A stretch of 64,000 nt of DNA from contig NZ_JBCEXH010000001.1 of NCBI RefSeq assembly GCF_038751955.1, positions 80,300 through 144,299 of the forward strand, given 5' to 3'. The stretch comes from Methanocalculus natronophilus (GTDB lineage: Archaea > Halobacteriota > Methanomicrobia > Methanomicrobiales > Methanocorpusculaceae). Below are positions 9,040-20,825 of this stretch, piece after piece. The stretch's first letter is position 1. Each line of letters starts with the position of its first letter. The position numbers were made by a program, and so were the translations under genes. Under the pieces are notes generated by a model. That model made no database searches, was not told where the DNA came from, and saw nothing but the letters and a program-made list of their open reading frames with translations.

Positions 9040-11658
9040 ATGCGTACGCCAGCTGTCAAAGAGACACTCTACTGGTGCGATACCTGCAATCTTCCGCTGA
9101 TCGGGAGGCGGTGCGGATGTGGAGCAGAGGGAAGAGGCATCCCGCTCCTTGAACCCTATGACCTGCGGCCGGCTCTCCGTGCAGACCGTGATCTCATTGG
9201 AAGACTGCTCTTTGAACAGTTTGGAGCCATTCCACTCCCAGATATCATCCTCCTGAACAAGACCGGCGGCAGGGATCGATCTGATCTCATTATCATGAAT
9301 GGCAGCCGCTTCGGCTGGCTCAGTTTCGATCCCATCTCCCGGCAGTACTCACTTGATATTGCACCAGAATCCCTCCCATATCTGCTTGTATATGCAACAA
9401 ATGGCATCGTCAACCTTGACGAACACCTTGGCGATGGGAAGAAGGTCCGTATCGGTGGGAAACGCTTCCCCCTCAGATCACCTGTGCCTGATGGCACCGT
9501 CATTGTGAGTTACAGAAAGAAATATGGAACAGGCGTGGTGCGGGATGGCTCAATCCGGGTGAAAGAGCTTGCACAGGTGGATCCCGGATCATTCCCAAAC
9601 CCGGACTGGAAGAGAGCAATAGATCAGAACCTCTACCACCTCAGGCTTCTTGAGCGGGACGCCATCCGTGTCATCAAAAAGCATGCAAACGACCGGCCAA
9701 CAGCAAACGTCTCGTTCTCAGGCGGAAAAGACAGTGCAGCAGTTCTCCATCTTGCACGAAAAGCCGGTGTCACCGATGCCTTCTTTCTCGATACCGGGAT
9801 CGAGCTGCCTGAGACGATTGCATATATTGAATCCCAAAACATTGAGATCATCAGAGAAGCCGGTGACTTTTATGGAGCAGTGAAAAAGGCCGGACCGCCT
9901 GGCAAAGACCATCGCTGGTGCTGCAAGCTCCTCAAGCTGCAGCCGCTCAGGATATATCTCTCCAGGATCGGCCCTGTTGTCACATTCCAGGGAAACAGAT
10001 GGTATGAATCATGGAACCGGGCAGATCTTGAAGAAGCCAGCCAGAACCCGGCAAACCCCCTCCAGCTGAATATCTCCCCCATCAGGAACTGGCGGGCTTT
10101 TGAGGTGTATCTCTATCTCTGGTGGCAGGAGGTGGAGATAAACCCCCTCTATGATATGGGATTTGAGCGGATCGGCTGCTATCTCTGCCCTGCGATGCTT
10201 GAGAGCGAATATGATCTCCTCAGAAGCACCCACCCGGCTCTCGCAGCACGGTGGGATGCTTTCCTCAGGGATTGGGCAGATTCAAAAGGCCTGCCCAAAG
10301 CGTACCATGCCTGGGGACTCTGGCGATGGAAGGCGCTTCCCCCGAAAATGCGCGAACTCTGCAGGGAGCATGGAATCCCGGTCAACAACGACTATACACT
10401 AAAAGAAGGAGAGCCTGTGATTTCAGGCGTGAAACCAGAAACCCCGGATGAGGCGAATGCAGCATCGGGAGACACATACCCCATTGTGACGATCAGGCGG
10501 GACTTTCCCATCCTCCAGGAAGGCATCTACCTGGATTCCGCAGCAACCAGCTTCTCTCCGGATCAGGTGGTTGAGACGTTTACTGAGTTTGAGCACAACT
10601 ACCGGGCAAACGTCGGCCGCGGCATCCACCGGCTGACCAGGATCGCATCCCAGCGGTACTGGCATGCGCATGAAATTGTCGGCAGGTTCATCGGGGGAGA
10701 GGCAGGCACAACCGTCTTCACAAAGAACACCACCGAATCGATCAACATGGTCGCCCATGGCCTTCCATGGGAGCGGGGCGACCGGGTGATCACAACCATC
10801 CTCGAACACCACTCAAACCTCCTCCCCTGGAGAGCGCTGGGAGAGCGGGGGGTTGAACTCCGGGTGATCGGAATAACAGAAGAATATGCACTCGATCTCA
10901 ATGCCCTTGAAGAGGAGCTGAAAGGCGGTGCACGGCTTGTCGCTGTCACCCATGCATCAAATGCTATTGGCATACTCACACCGGTTGCAGAGATAGCCGC
11001 TCTCTGCAAGGAATATGATGCACTCCTCCTCATTGATGCAGCACAAACCATTCCGCACATCCCGGTGAATGTCAGGGAGATCGGGTGTGATTTCTGCTGT
11101 TTCTCAGGCCATAAGATGCTTGGTCCGACAGGAACAGGTGTGCTCTGGATGAAGGATCCGTCTATTTCCCCGATGATGGTTGGTGGAGGGATGATCCAGG
11201 AGGTCCGTGCAGACAGCCATCTCCCTGCTCCCGGATATGAGCAGTTTGAAGCAGGCACCCCAAACATCTCCGGTGGAATCGGTCTTGGCAGAGCAGCCAG
11301 GTACCTGGAGGATATCGGGATGAGCCGGGTACGTGACCATGAAGAGAGACTCACGAGCGATCTGATCAGGGGACTCCGAGCGATTGAAGGTGTTGATCTC
11401 TATGCAGCAGATGATCCGGCTTCACGGATTGGCGTTGTCTCCTTTACAATCTCCGGACTCCATCCCCATGAGGCAGCAGAGAGACTTGATGAGGACTTCG
11501 ATATCTTTGTCAGATCCGGCCATCACTGCTGTCAGCCCCTGATGGAATACCTGCAGCTTCAGGATGGAACAATCAGGGCGAGCATCGGGTTATATACAGC
11601 AAAAGAAGAGATCGATCTCCTGGTAGCCGCAGTAGCAGACATTACCCGGAGCCTCTGA
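9040..11658 (+). CDS. Fusion of PAPS-reductase-like ATP-pyrophosphatase and class V cysteine desulfurase
   Basis: An 872-residue fusion. Residues 13-27 form a small zinc-ribbon-like CxxC...CxC. A linker or PUA-like region follows, then an N-type ATP-pyrophosphatase/PAPS-reductase domain with SGGKDS (227-232), a cysteine pair in HRWCCKLLKL and CYLCPAMLESEY. From about residue 480 there is a complete SufS-like aminotransferase: SAATSFSP, the PLP lysine in SGHKMLGPTG (K692) and the catalytic loop SGHHCCQPLM (C830, C831). The desulfurase could pass persulfide directly to an adenylated substrate on the PAPS-reductase half, as in thiolation chemistry (inference). In archaeal relatives I know, the PAPS-reductase half ends in a ferredoxin domain instead. 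It overlaps the convergent fdhD 3' end by 17 bp. Confidence 0.9.
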   Translation: MRTPAVKETLYWCDTCNLPLIGRRCGCGAEGRGIPLLEPYDLRPALRADRDLIGRLLFEQFGAIPLPDIILLNKTGGRDRSDLIIMNGSRFGWLSFDPISRQYSLDIAPESLPYLLVYATNGIVNLDEHLGDGKKVRIGGKRFPLRSPVPDGTVIVSYRKKYGTGVVRDGSIRVKELAQVDPGSFPNPDWKRAIDQNLYHLRLLERDAIRVIKKHANDRPTANVSFSGGKDSAAVLHLARKAGVTDAFFLDTGIELPETIAYIESQNIEIIREAGDFYGAVKKAGPPGKDHRWCCKLLKLQPLRIYLSRIGPVVTFQGNRWYESWNRADLEEASQNPANPLQLNISPIRNWRAFEVYLYLWWQEVEINPLYDMGFERIGCYLCPAMLESEYDLLRSTHPALAARWDAFLRDWADSKGLPKAYHAWGLWRWKALPPKMRELCREHGIPVNNDYTLKEGEPVISGVKPETPDEANAASGDTYPIVTIRRDFPILQEGIYLDSAATSFSPDQVVETFTEFEHNYRANVGRGIHRLTRIASQRYWHAHEIVGRFIGGEAGTTVFTKNTTESINMVAHGLPWERGDRVITTILEHHSNLLPWRALGERGVELRVIGITEEYALDLNALEEELKGGARLVAVTHASNAIGILTPVAEIAALCKEYDALLLIDAAQTIPHIPVNVREIGCDFCCFSGHKMLGPTGTGVLWMKDPSISPMMVGGGMIQEVRADSHLPAPGYEQFEAGTPNISGGIGLGRAARYLEDIGMSRVRDHEERLTSDLIRGLRAIEGVDLYAADDPASRIGVVSFTISGLHPHEAAERLDEDFDIFVRSGHHCCQPLMEYLQLQDGTIRASIGLYTAKEEIDLLVAAVADITRSL

Positions 11659-12400
11659 TCCGCTCAGGATGCGTGAAGAGACAGAGATTGTCATCTGTAA
11701 GAAAACCGGCAACAGAGAGGTGCTGCTCTGCTGCAATCCTGACTGCAAGTGTCGTTGCAGCCCGAATTGATCCGATCACCGGTATCCCGGCAAGGAGACA
11801 CCGCCGCACCATCTCAGAGGTCACAAGGCCCGAGATGACCAGGCATGTCCTCGAAAAATCAGTCTGTTTTAAAAGTGCGGATCCAATAGCCCGATCCACA
11901 GCAGATGTACAGTCAATATCAGCATACCAGGCGATGATACCATCATTACCTGCAAGCACCGCAGTCTCAATACCATGCTCAGGTGAGCACGTCTGACTGC
12001 TGAGAGAGGTGAGGAGAGACGAGGAAACCCGGTAGTCGCTCTCTATTGAGGGGAGGGATGCCGTATCAATATACGAGGTGCTCCCCCCGCATCCGGCAAG
12101 GATCGTACGCCTCCTCCCGGTTATCCTGAAAGGATTCTTTGTCAGGACACTGATCCGGTTCTCTTCTATCCGGATGGACTCGATATCTTCCGGTCTTCTG
12201 ATGATCTCTTCAGCAAAGAGATAGCCAGTCGTATACTCTTCAAGAGAGCCGGGAGAGAGCAGGGTTGTTGCCGCATGACGGCCATTGACAAAGAGGGCAA
12301 CAACTGTTTCACCTGGAATACTCCGTTGTTCCCGATGGCTCTTCTCTCCATCCAGCGGCAGGCAGTCGGTAGTGATCTCCTGAAACGTATCCTGCTGCAT
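11642..12400 (-). CDS. fdhD: Formate dehydrogenase accessory sulfurtransferase FdhD
   Basis: Carries sulfur from a cysteine desulfurase to the Mo/W-pterin cofactor of formate dehydrogenase, which formate-using methanogens need. The family C-terminus is clear (SGLVTSEMVRRCLLAGIPVI, then TTLAVRIAAEQ). The usual CGxCG persulfide loop appears here as LAGCGGSTSY, with one cysteine of the pair. The ATG at 12400 gives 252 residues; a TTG at 12433 would add 11. It lies downstream of the nusA operon on the same strand but is separated by a T10 tract, so it is probably transcribed alone. It converges on the desulfurase fusion, a plausible sulfur donor. Confidence 0.88.
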   Translation of the reverse strand: MQQDTFQEITTDCLPLDGEKSHREQRSIPGETVVALFVNGRHAATTLLSPGSLEEYTTGYLFAEEIIRRPEDIESIRIEENRISVLTKNPFRITGRRRTILAGCGGSTSYIDTASLPSIESDYRVSSSLLTSLSSQTCSPEHGIETAVLAGNDGIIAWYADIDCTSAVDRAIGSALLKQTDFSRTCLVISGLVTSEMVRRCLLAGIPVIGSIRAATTLAVRIAAEQHLSVAGFLTDDNLCLFTHPERIRGSG

Positions 12401-12435
12401 GATATCACGTGTAACCTTTGTGATACAATCCAATT

Positions 12436-12449
12436 ACCGGGAACCCGGT
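12436..12449. promoter_or_regulatory. Inverted repeat upstream of fdhD
   Basis: ACCGGG-AA-CCCGGT is a perfect 6-bp inverted repeat in the gap between nusA and fdhD. It could be an fdhD operator or a hairpin in its leader. Confidence 0.35.
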
Positions 12450-12455
12450 GAATCC

Positions 12456-12465
12456 AAAAAAAAAA
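12456..12465 (-). terminator. T10 tract directly after nusA
   Basis: Ten consecutive T on the minus strand follow the nusA stop codon immediately. Oligo-T tracts are the intrinsic termination signal of archaeal RNA polymerase, so this is the likely end of the rpoH-nusA transcript. Confidence 0.75.
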
Positions 12466-12903
12466 TTATTCCTGGAGAATTTCAACATCACCGATGTCAA
12501 ACTGTCTCCGAAGGAGCTGTTTTGCTTTCAGAATGTTCTTGCCTTCCTTACCGATGGCAAGCCCGCGATCATCCTCACGAACCTCGATCTGGGCAACACG
12601 GGAATCATCCTCGCCTTCAATCTCTATCGACATGACCTGCGCCGGGAGGAAACAGTTCCTGATAAACTGGATGAGATCGTCAGAGTATTCGACGACCTCG
12701 ACACGGCGATCAAGTGCTTCTGATGCCTTCCTGATGCTTGCGCCCTTCTTCCCGATTGCAAGGCCCATTTCTCCGGGATTGATGATAAAGATCACCCGGT
12801 CATGACGGGCGTCAATGACACAGTCGCGTGCACCCGCACCGGTAAGACTCTCAAACTGAGAGATCAGCCGCATGCAGTCCTCATCCAAGGTTATTTCTGA
12901 CAT
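12466..12903 (-). CDS. nusA: Archaeal NusA-like transcription factor (two KH domains)
   Basis: A 145-residue NusA consisting of only two KH domains, as in archaea. GxxG motifs are at GKKG (51-54) and GKEG (118-121). It binds RNA and is thought to act in elongation or termination. It is the last gene of the RNA polymerase operon, 3 bp after rpl30e. In many archaea rps12, rps7 and the elongation factors follow here; in this genome a T10 tract and fdhD follow instead. Confidence 0.93.
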   Translation of the reverse strand: MSEITLDEDCMRLISQFESLTGAGARDCVIDARHDRVIFIINPGEMGLAIGKKGASIRKASEALDRRVEVVEYSDDLIQFIRNCFLPAQVMSIEIEGEDDSRVAQIEVREDDRGLAIGKEGKNILKAKQLLRRQFDIGDVEILQE

Positions 12904-12906
12904 AAT

Positions 12907-13196
12907 TCAGGCTCTCTGCAGATTTAGAATATCAGATTCACCAGCTTCAAGGACGGCAAGCGCACTGACGATGAAGTCTTTACCGCACTCCTTACCGAGT
13001 TGACGGCCTGAGCCATTGTAATGGTAGACCGCGAGGTTTTCCTGTTCGTCGACGAATTTTTTAAATTCTTCGGGGCAGTTCTTTGCAATGATGACAAGGC
13101 GTGCTGTTGATTCTTTTATGCAGGCCTCTGTACTGTTCTGACCGAGCGTGACCGATCCGGTCTTCATTGCTCTGCGTAATGATGTATTGAAATCCA

Positions 13197-13197
<1 letters not shown>
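12907..13197 (-). CDS. rpl30e: Large ribosomal subunit protein eL30
   Basis: A 96-residue L7Ae/L30e-fold RNA-binding protein. The N-terminal helix DFNTSLRRAMKTGSVTLG is followed by the conserved ARLVIIAKNCP and YHYNGSGRQLGKECGK. It lies between rpoA2 and nusA, its usual place in euryarchaea. Its ATG overlaps the rpoA2 stop by 1 bp, indicating translational coupling. Confidence 0.95.
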
Positions 13198-14513
<1,316 letters not shown>

Positions 14514-17171
14514 TCAGACCTCCTCCTTGAGGACGCTCTCGACAATTCCTTTGACGTCAACCGGGTCTCCGAATGCACTCTTTGTGGGATCTGTTCCATC
14601 CTCACCATACTTGAACTGGATAATTCTGCCTCCTGTTGTCCTGACTGTACCGTCATAGGCGACCTTCAGATCCTGGAGCGCATTGATCAGTCTCCGCTGG
14701 AGATACCCGCTCTGCGACGTCCTGACAGCTGTATCGACAAGACCTTCACGGCCACCGATAGCGTGGAAGAAGAACTCGGTTGGCGAGATCCCGCTCTTAT
14801 ATGAGTTCCTGATGAAACCATGCGCTGCAGCACCCTGGTCATACTTCTGGAAGTGGGGAAGTGTCCTTCCCTCATAGCCACGAACAATACGCTCTCCACG
14901 AACCGACTGCTGGCCGATACACCCTGCCATCTGGGTCAGGTTCAGCATCGACCCACGGGCACCGGAGACTGCCATGACAACCGCAGAGTTGCTCAGACCA
15001 AGGTGACGGCCGGCGATGTCACCGGTCCGATCCCTTGCTTTTCCAAGCACCTGCATAATCTGCATCTCGAGCGTCTCTTCAGCAGTTCTTCCAGGCATTG
15101 GCTCAAGCTGACCATTCTGATAGATCCGGATCCGCTTCTCCACATCCATCTCTGCCTCATCAAGCAGATCGCGGATCTGGCCATATTCTGTTCTGCTGAG
15201 ATCCTCATCATCAATCCCAAAGGAGAATCCAAGGAACATAATACTCCGGATCGAGAGTTTCGTCATATCGTCGATATACTGGCGGGCACGTCCAAGACCC
15301 TGCTGCCGGATGATGCGGTTCATGATCGCACCCTCAAACGCACCGACAGATTTCTTGTCAATAGTCCCGGATATCAGATCTCCATCGATAATCCTGACGT
15401 ATCCATCACGTTCACAGAGCTCCTTTTTACACTCCGGGCAGTTTGTACAGGATGTGGCCCGGTAGACCATATTCAGGCCACGCGGAAGGATCTGTGAGAA
15501 GACCTGCTTATTGCTCCAGTACGGCACACCATCCTCAATTTTTCCGGGTTTTGGGAGAAATTCTATCTCAGCATGCTTCAAAAGATAGAGCGTTTCGGCT
15601 TTTGTGAGCCAGCGGAGCTGGTGTGAGAGCAGGAAAATGCCCGAGATATGATCGTGGATACCCCCGATGATCGGTCCGCCGAATCGGGGAGAGAGAATAT
15701 TCTCCTGGACAGCTGTCAGAAGTGCTGCCTCGGCACGTGCCTCTTCAGTCTGGGGCACATGCAGGTTCATCTCGTCCCCGTCAAAGTCTGCATTGTATGG
15801 GGGACATACAGCCGGATTCAGCCTGAATGTCCGTTCACCCATCAGCTTTATCCGGTGGGACATAATGCTCATCCGGTGCAGCGACGGCTGACGGTTAAAG
15901 AGAACGATGTCACCATCACGGAGCTGCCGATCCACAGTCCAGCCGACCTCGATCATTGAAGCGACCATCTCCCGGTTATCAAGGAGACCGGATCCACCAT
16001 GGAGACGGAGTCTCCGGTTGTCCGGGCGGATGGCGTAGTTTGCACCGCAGGGATCACGAAGCGTCGGGCGGTCCGGACCCACAAGGACCATGGAACGGAG
16101 CTCCTCGATATTCTCCCGTGTCACCCTGATCGGCACCGACATCTCGTTTGCGATTGCAAGAGGGATACCAACCTCCGAGACTGAGAGGTTCGGATCCGGC
16201 GAGATGACTGTTCGGGCCGAGAAGTTGACACGTTTTCCTGAGAGCGAACCCCTGAAACGGCCGTCTTTTCCTTTCAGCCTCTGCGAGAGGGTCTTCAGCG
16301 GACGGCCTGAGCGGTGGCGGGCAGGCGGGCATCCTGCCACCTCGTTATCCATATAGGTCGTCACATGGTACTGGAGCAGTTCCCAGAGATCCTCGATGAT
16401 CAGCTGGGGAGCCCCGGCATCCTGGTTCTCCTTGAAACGCTGGTTGATCCTGATGATATCAACAAGCTTGTGGGTGAGATCATCTTCAGACCGCTGTCCG
16501 TTCTCAAGGATGATCGATGGGCGCATCGTAACCGGCGGAACAGAAAGAACCGTCAGAATCGTCCATTCAGGGCGGGCAACCGTCGCATCGATCCCAAGAA
16601 TCCTGAGATCCGAATCGGGAATCCGCTCAAGCCGTGCACGGATATCCGCAGGAGTCAGCTTATGCTCGATCTTCCGTCCATCCTCCACCCACATCTCCAT
16701 GAAGGTGGTCGGCTTCTCGAAGTTCACTTTCAGCTGCTGCTCCTCACAATGCGGGCATATCCGCTCTTTCTTGATATCCTTCTCAGAGACGATCTCGGCA
16801 GAAAAGGGATCTTCGCCAAGGGCAGTGAATTTGTCTATCTCATTTGGTTCAAGAAGAAGCCGTCCGCAGCCACGGCAGGTGACACGGAGAAGCTTCCTGA
16901 CAAGCCGGGTGTATCCAACGTGAATGACCGGCTTGGCCAGATCGATATGGCCGAAGTGGCCGGGGCAGTCACCGGACTTCTGTCCGCAGGTTCTGCACCT
17001 GAGACCGGGATCGATGACACCAAGGCTTGGATCCATCAGGCCCTTGCTGTAGGGGAAGCCGTCATCATCATAGGTGTCCGGCCAGATGACCTTGCATACA
17101 CTCATTTTTCTGACATCTTTCGGTGAAAGAAGGCCAAAATCTAATTTTCCTATTCGTTTTGGACTTGGCAT
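14514..17171 (-). CDS. rpoA1: DNA-directed RNA polymerase subunit A'
   Basis: N-terminal two thirds of the largest subunit (885 residues), carrying the catalytic Mg motif NADFDGDEMNLH at about residue 460. The clamp zinc site CRTCGQKSGDCPGHFGH is near the N-terminus, a second cysteine set CRGCGRLL...CPHCEEQ follows, and the bridge-helix region lies near the C-terminus. It starts at ATG 17171 with GAGGTGA 9-14 nt upstream, just after rpoB1. An extra CxxC cluster (CTNCPECKKELC, about residue 570) sits in the funnel-side region. No intein. Confidence 0.97.
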   Translation of the reverse strand: MPSPKRIGKLDFGLLSPKDVRKMSVCKVIWPDTYDDDGFPYSKGLMDPSLGVIDPGLRCRTCGQKSGDCPGHFGHIDLAKPVIHVGYTRLVRKLLRVTCRGCGRLLLEPNEIDKFTALGEDPFSAEIVSEKDIKKERICPHCEEQQLKVNFEKPTTFMEMWVEDGRKIEHKLTPADIRARLERIPDSDLRILGIDATVARPEWTILTVLSVPPVTMRPSIILENGQRSEDDLTHKLVDIIRINQRFKENQDAGAPQLIIEDLWELLQYHVTTYMDNEVAGCPPARHRSGRPLKTLSQRLKGKDGRFRGSLSGKRVNFSARTVISPDPNLSVSEVGIPLAIANEMSVPIRVTRENIEELRSMVLVGPDRPTLRDPCGANYAIRPDNRRLRLHGGSGLLDNREMVASMIEVGWTVDRQLRDGDIVLFNRQPSLHRMSIMSHRIKLMGERTFRLNPAVCPPYNADFDGDEMNLHVPQTEEARAEAALLTAVQENILSPRFGGPIIGGIHDHISGIFLLSHQLRWLTKAETLYLLKHAEIEFLPKPGKIEDGVPYWSNKQVFSQILPRGLNMVYRATSCTNCPECKKELCERDGYVRIIDGDLISGTIDKKSVGAFEGAIMNRIIRQQGLGRARQYIDDMTKLSIRSIMFLGFSFGIDDEDLSRTEYGQIRDLLDEAEMDVEKRIRIYQNGQLEPMPGRTAEETLEMQIMQVLGKARDRTGDIAGRHLGLSNSAVVMAVSGARGSMLNLTQMAGCIGQQSVRGERIVRGYEGRTLPHFQKYDQGAAAHGFIRNSYKSGISPTEFFFHAIGGREGLVDTAVRTSQSGYLQRRLINALQDLKVAYDGTVRTTGGRIIQFKYGEDGTDPTKSAFGDPVDVKGIVESVLKEEV

Positions 17172-17183
17172 TGTATGGTCACC

Positions 17184-19001
17184 TCAGACAATATCCTCAA
17201 GCTTCAGCCGTGGGGCAATACCCATGCTGATCATCTCATCCAGCAGGAGCTTGAAGGCATAGCTCATCTCCACCTCGTAGATGTCGGTCTCGGCATCACA
17301 GGCAAGACAGGACGTCACTTTCCTCTTTGCATCGTACATCGCAATCATACCGCACTGTGCACAGACCCACTCCTTCACAGCGTCAGATTCATCAAGAAGA
17401 CGCTCTTTTAAGGCCATTGCCGCACCGTGACCGATCATGACGTCACGCTCCATCTCACCGAACCGGAGACCACCTTCCCTGGCACGTCCCTCAGTCGGCT
17501 GACGCGTCAGCACCTGGACAGGTCCGCGGGACCTGGCATGCATCTTTGTTGAGACCATGTGGTAGAGCTTCTGGTAATAGATCACACCGATATAGATATC
17601 AGCGGCAAACCGCCTGCCGGTGATCCCATCATACATCGCCTCTCTTCCGGTATGGGAGAATCCAAGCTCCTGAAGTTCTTCTCTCAGGGCAAACTCCTTC
17701 TCTCCACGGAACGGGGTGGCATCAATTCGCCGCCCCTGAAGGCTCCCGACCTTCCCGCCGATCATCTCGATCATATGGCCGATGGTCATACGGGACGGGA
17801 TCGCATGGGGGTTGATGACGAGATCCGGAGTTATGCCTTCTGCGGTGAATGGCAGGTTCTCCTGGGGGGCAATCAGGCCGATAATCCCTTTCTGTCCATG
17901 GCGTGATGCAAACTTGTCACCAATCTCAGGCACTCTCAGGTCACGGGTTCTGACCTTGACCAGGCGGGACGAGTTCTCTCCTTCGGTCAGGATGACGGTA
18001 TCTACAATACCGTGTTCATTGCTCCGCATCGTCACTGATGTATCACGCCGCTTCTCAACGGCGATCAGTTCAGCTGTCGGCTCTTCAAGGAACCGTGGGG
18101 GCGAAGTCTTCCCGATAAGGACAGACTTCTCAGATACAATCGTTTCAGGGGTGATGATGCCATCGGAATCAAGGTTCCGGTATGCCTCCTCACCATGCGA
18201 GCCGGATACTTCCTCATCGGGAATCTCGATCCTGTCGATCTGGCCTCCCGGGTACCGGCGTTCCTCACCTTCATAGGTTCTGAAGAAGTGCGATCTGCCA
18301 AGTCCCCGTTCAATGGAGGCCTTATTGAAGATGAGTGCATCCTCGATATTGTATCCTTCATAACTGAGGATGGCAACAACCAGGTTGTACCCCTGCGGCC
18401 GCTCTTCGGATCCGATCAGTTCAGCTGCCTGGGTTTTCACAAGCGGCTTCTGCCCGTAATGGAGCATATGGCCGCGGGTATCAGGCCTGAGTTTCATATT
18501 GGCCTGGGCAAAGCCGAGTGCCTGTTTGACCATGCCTGCCCCCATCGTGACACGTGGAGATGCATTATGTTCCGGGAACGGGACATGCGCAGATCCGATA
18601 CCAAGGATCAGCTGGGGATCAAGCTCCAGATGGGTATGTTCAGGAGTGATCTCCTCCTCTGAGATGGCAATATAGAGATCATCCTCTTCCTCTGCATCAA
18701 CATACACAACCTTTCCCTGAACAACGAGATCATGAAATGTATATTCACCGCTTTTAACCCGGGTGAGATCATCGTCAGTTATGAGAGTCTGACCACTTTT
18801 AAGGACCACAAGCGGCCTGCGTGCACGTCCGCGGTCAGTATTGATGACAACTTCGTTGCTGTATTCCTTGTAGGAGACATTGATCTCCGGCGACAGTTCG
18901 CCCCGCTGCCTGAGAGCGCGGATCCGCTCGGTAAGAGCCAATGGATCGTCAGTGACGCCGATGAGGGCTCCGTCAACGAAGATACGGCTTTTTGCGATCA
19001 T
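17184..19001 (-). CDS. rpoB1: DNA-directed RNA polymerase subunit B'
   Basis: C-terminal half of the second-largest subunit (605 residues), separate from the N-terminal half as in methanogens. Conserved features are the hybrid-binding block [14 protein letters not shown], the block around [11 protein letters not shown], and a C-terminal zinc ribbon [11 protein letters not shown]...CLACD. It overlaps rpoB2 by 4 bp (ATGA). The B'/B'' split itself points to a methanogen or related euryarchaeon. Confidence 0.97.
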   Translation of the reverse strand: MIAKSRIFVDGALIGVTDDPLALTERIRALRQRGELSPEINVSYKEYSNEVVINTDRGRARRPLVVLKSGQTLITDDDLTRVKSGEYTFHDLVVQGKVVYVDAEEEDDLYIAISEEEITPEHTHLELDPQLILGIGSAHVPFPEHNASPRVTMGAGMVKQALGFAQANMKLRPDTRGHMLHYGQKPLVKTQAAELIGSEERPQGYNLVVAILSYEGYNIEDALIFNKASIERGLGRSHFFRTYEGEERRYPGGQIDRIEIPDEEVSGSHGEEAYRNLDSDGIITPETIVSEKSVLIGKTSPPRFLEEPTAELIAVEKRRDTSVTMRSNEHGIVDTVILTEGENSSRLVKVRTRDLRVPEIGDKFASRHGQKGIIGLIAPQENLPFTAEGITPDLVINPHAIPSRMTIGHMIEMIGGKVGSLQGRRIDATPFRGEKEFALREELQELGFSHTGREAMYDGITGRRFAADIYIGVIYYQKLYHMVSTKMHARSRGPVQVLTRQPTEGRAREGGLRFGEMERDVMIGHGAAMALKERLLDESDAVKEWVCAQCGMIAMYDAKRKVTSCLACDAETDIYEVEMSYAFKLLLDEMISMGIAPRLKLEDIV

Positions 19002-20566
19002 CGCAGTTCACCCCTGAGCGGTTCCACACCGATGCCGAAGAGTATGTTTTTAACCTCCTCGTCATCGTCGATTCCTTTACTCACCTCAACAAGCTGGGCA
19101 AAGTTCTTCACAAGACCACAGTTTGGACCCTCAGGGGTCTCTGACGGGCAGATCCTTCCCCACTGGGTCGGGTGCAGATCACGCGCCTCGAAGTGGGGTT
19201 GTGACCTGGATAACGGGGATATCACCCTCCTCAGATGAGATATAACCGACATATGATCAACCCGGTCAAGAAGCTGCGAGACACCGGTTCGCCCGCCAAC
19301 CCAGTTGCCTGTTGCAAGAGGGTGGAGAAGCCGCTCAGTCAGGACATCAGCCCTGACAGCAGTCTGGATAGAGAGGTCACGGTGACGCATGCTGGCACGT
19401 TCGAGCTGGTACTTGACATCCCGTGTAAGACGATTGAGGGAGATCCTGAAGAGATCCTCCATCAGGTCACCCGCAAGTTTCAGCCTCTTGTTTGAGTAGT
19501 GATCCTTGTCATCGATTCGTCGTTTCTTCAAGGCAAGGTGGAAACAGGCTTCAGCCATGCGGCCGAGGAAATGCGCCTTGGCAAGGCGGACACTCACAAC
19601 CATCTCTTCATAGCCCGGATCCCCTTCTTTTACAGAAGGAGAGATGAGATAGTTCAGGTGGGGGAGGAGATAGTTATCAAGCACAAACTCGGCCCGTTTT
19701 CTCTGGTACTCTTTTGTCTGGTTCGGTGCAAGCTTCTTCCCGACATACATCACGCCTTCATCAACTGTGCTGCATTCAGCAGCTTCCAGATTCTGCATCA
19801 TGTAGGTGAGAATATCCTCATCAAGAGAGACTGCTGTGACAATATCAGAGTCAGTCTCAAGCCCGAGTGCACGCATCAGGTCAGAAAATCTCAGGTTGCC
19901 AGCGACAGATGGAAACGATACGTCAAGAAGATTCTTCTTATTCTTCTCAACAACAACAAGGGCCCGGTATCCCCGGTACTGCGAAAAGACCTTTGAGACA
20001 TGGATCTGCTCGTTATACCGTTCGGTATATTCGGTCATGATCTTGTTGGATGCAAGATCCTCAAGAGTCATCAGCACGCGCTCGGTTCCGTTCACGATGA
20101 AGTAACCGCCTGAATCGAGGCGGTCCTCGCCCCGCGTCACGCGCTCCTCATCGGAGAGGCCGTGGAGGTTGCAGGCGGCTGAGCCGATCATAATTGGCAG
20201 TTGCCCAATCGTCGTCTCAATCGGATCATACCGGACGTCGCCCTGGCAGAGTGTCATCTCCAGGATCATCGGCGCGGTGTAATTGAGGTTTCGAAGACGC
20301 GATTCAGTGGGAAAAAGCTCACTCTGGGATCCGTCTGCTTCGCGGACAATCGGCTTCTCAACCCTGATTTTTCCGAGTTCAACCCAGACAGGTTCTGAAT
20401 TCTTACCCCTGTGTTCAATATCCGTCTCTATGACGCGCTGCTCGTTGACGACCTTTTGAAGGTTGAATTCTAAAAAGTTGTTGAAGGATTCGAACTGGTG
20501 ACGTGCAACATGGTCTTTTGAAAAATATGCCTGCGATAATACGCTACGATCAATCAGATGGATCAT
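18998..20566 (-). CDS. rpoB2: DNA-directed RNA polymerase subunit B''
   Basis: N-terminal half of the second-largest subunit (522 residues), forming the protrusion, lobe and fork. Recognisable blocks are [13 protein letters not shown] with the [15 protein letters not shown] fork segment, and [20 protein letters not shown] followed by [20 protein letters not shown] near the end. It starts at ATG 20566, 8 bp after rpoH. Confidence 0.97.
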   Translation of the reverse strand: MIHLIDRSVLSQAYFSKDHVARHQFESFNNFLEFNLQKVVNEQRVIETDIEHRGKNSEPVWVELGKIRVEKPIVREADGSQSELFPTESRLRNLNYTAPMILEMTLCQGDVRYDPIETTIGQLPIMIGSAACNLHGLSDEERVTRGEDRLDSGGYFIVNGTERVLMTLEDLASNKIMTEYTERYNEQIHVSKVFSQYRGYRALVVVEKNKKNLLDVSFPSVAGNLRFSDLMRALGLETDSDIVTAVSLDEDILTYMMQNLEAAECSTVDEGVMYVGKKLAPNQTKEYQRKRAEFVLDNYLLPHLNYLISPSVKEGDPGYEEMVVSVRLAKAHFLGRMAEACFHLALKKRRIDDKDHYSNKRLKLAGDLMEDLFRISLNRLTRDVKYQLERASMRHRDLSIQTAVRADVLTERLLHPLATGNWVGGRTGVSQLLDRVDHMSVISHLRRVISPLSRSQPHFEARDLHPTQWGRICPSETPEGPNCGLVKNFAQLVEVSKGIDDDEEVKNILFGIGVEPLRGELR

Positions 20567-20573
20567 CTCCGAT

Positions 20574-20825
20574 TTATTTCTTAGGTCTTCTCACGACAAG
20601 GCGAAACGCATCTGCTTCGCCTGCAGTATGGCTTTTACGGGTAATGCGGATGACGTTGCCTGGAACCGCTTCGATAGCTTTAACAAGGGGGTCGTCATGA
20701 TATATTTTTGGCAACTGCTCCATTGTGATCGTATAGTCAGAAAGGAGGGTCCGCAAACCTTCATCGTCCATGATCTGATGCTTTGGCACCATATCATGCA
20801 TCAGAACATCTAACCTGGTGCCCAT
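20574..20825 (-). CDS. rpoH: DNA-directed RNA polymerase subunit H
   Basis: An 83-residue archaeal RpoH, homologous to the C-terminal domain of eukaryotic RPB5. The core [17 protein letters not shown] matches the family, as does the end of the fold ([13 protein letters not shown]). The ATG at 20825 is used; the preceding TTG codon is not needed. It is the first protein gene of the RNA polymerase operon, about 90 bp downstream of tRNA-Lys on the same strand. A TTTAAA lies only 18 bp upstream, too close for a normal TATA box for this start. Confidence 0.95.
   Translation of the reverse strand: MGTRLDVLMHDMVPKHQIMDDEGLRTLLSDYTITMEQLPKIYHDDPLVKAIEAVPGNVIRITRKSHTAGEADAFRLVVRRPKK

Noticed and set aside
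16054-16332. Proline/arginine-rich frame opposite rpoA1
   Set aside because: Inside a highly conserved RNA polymerase gene on the minus strand in another frame; no independent support.
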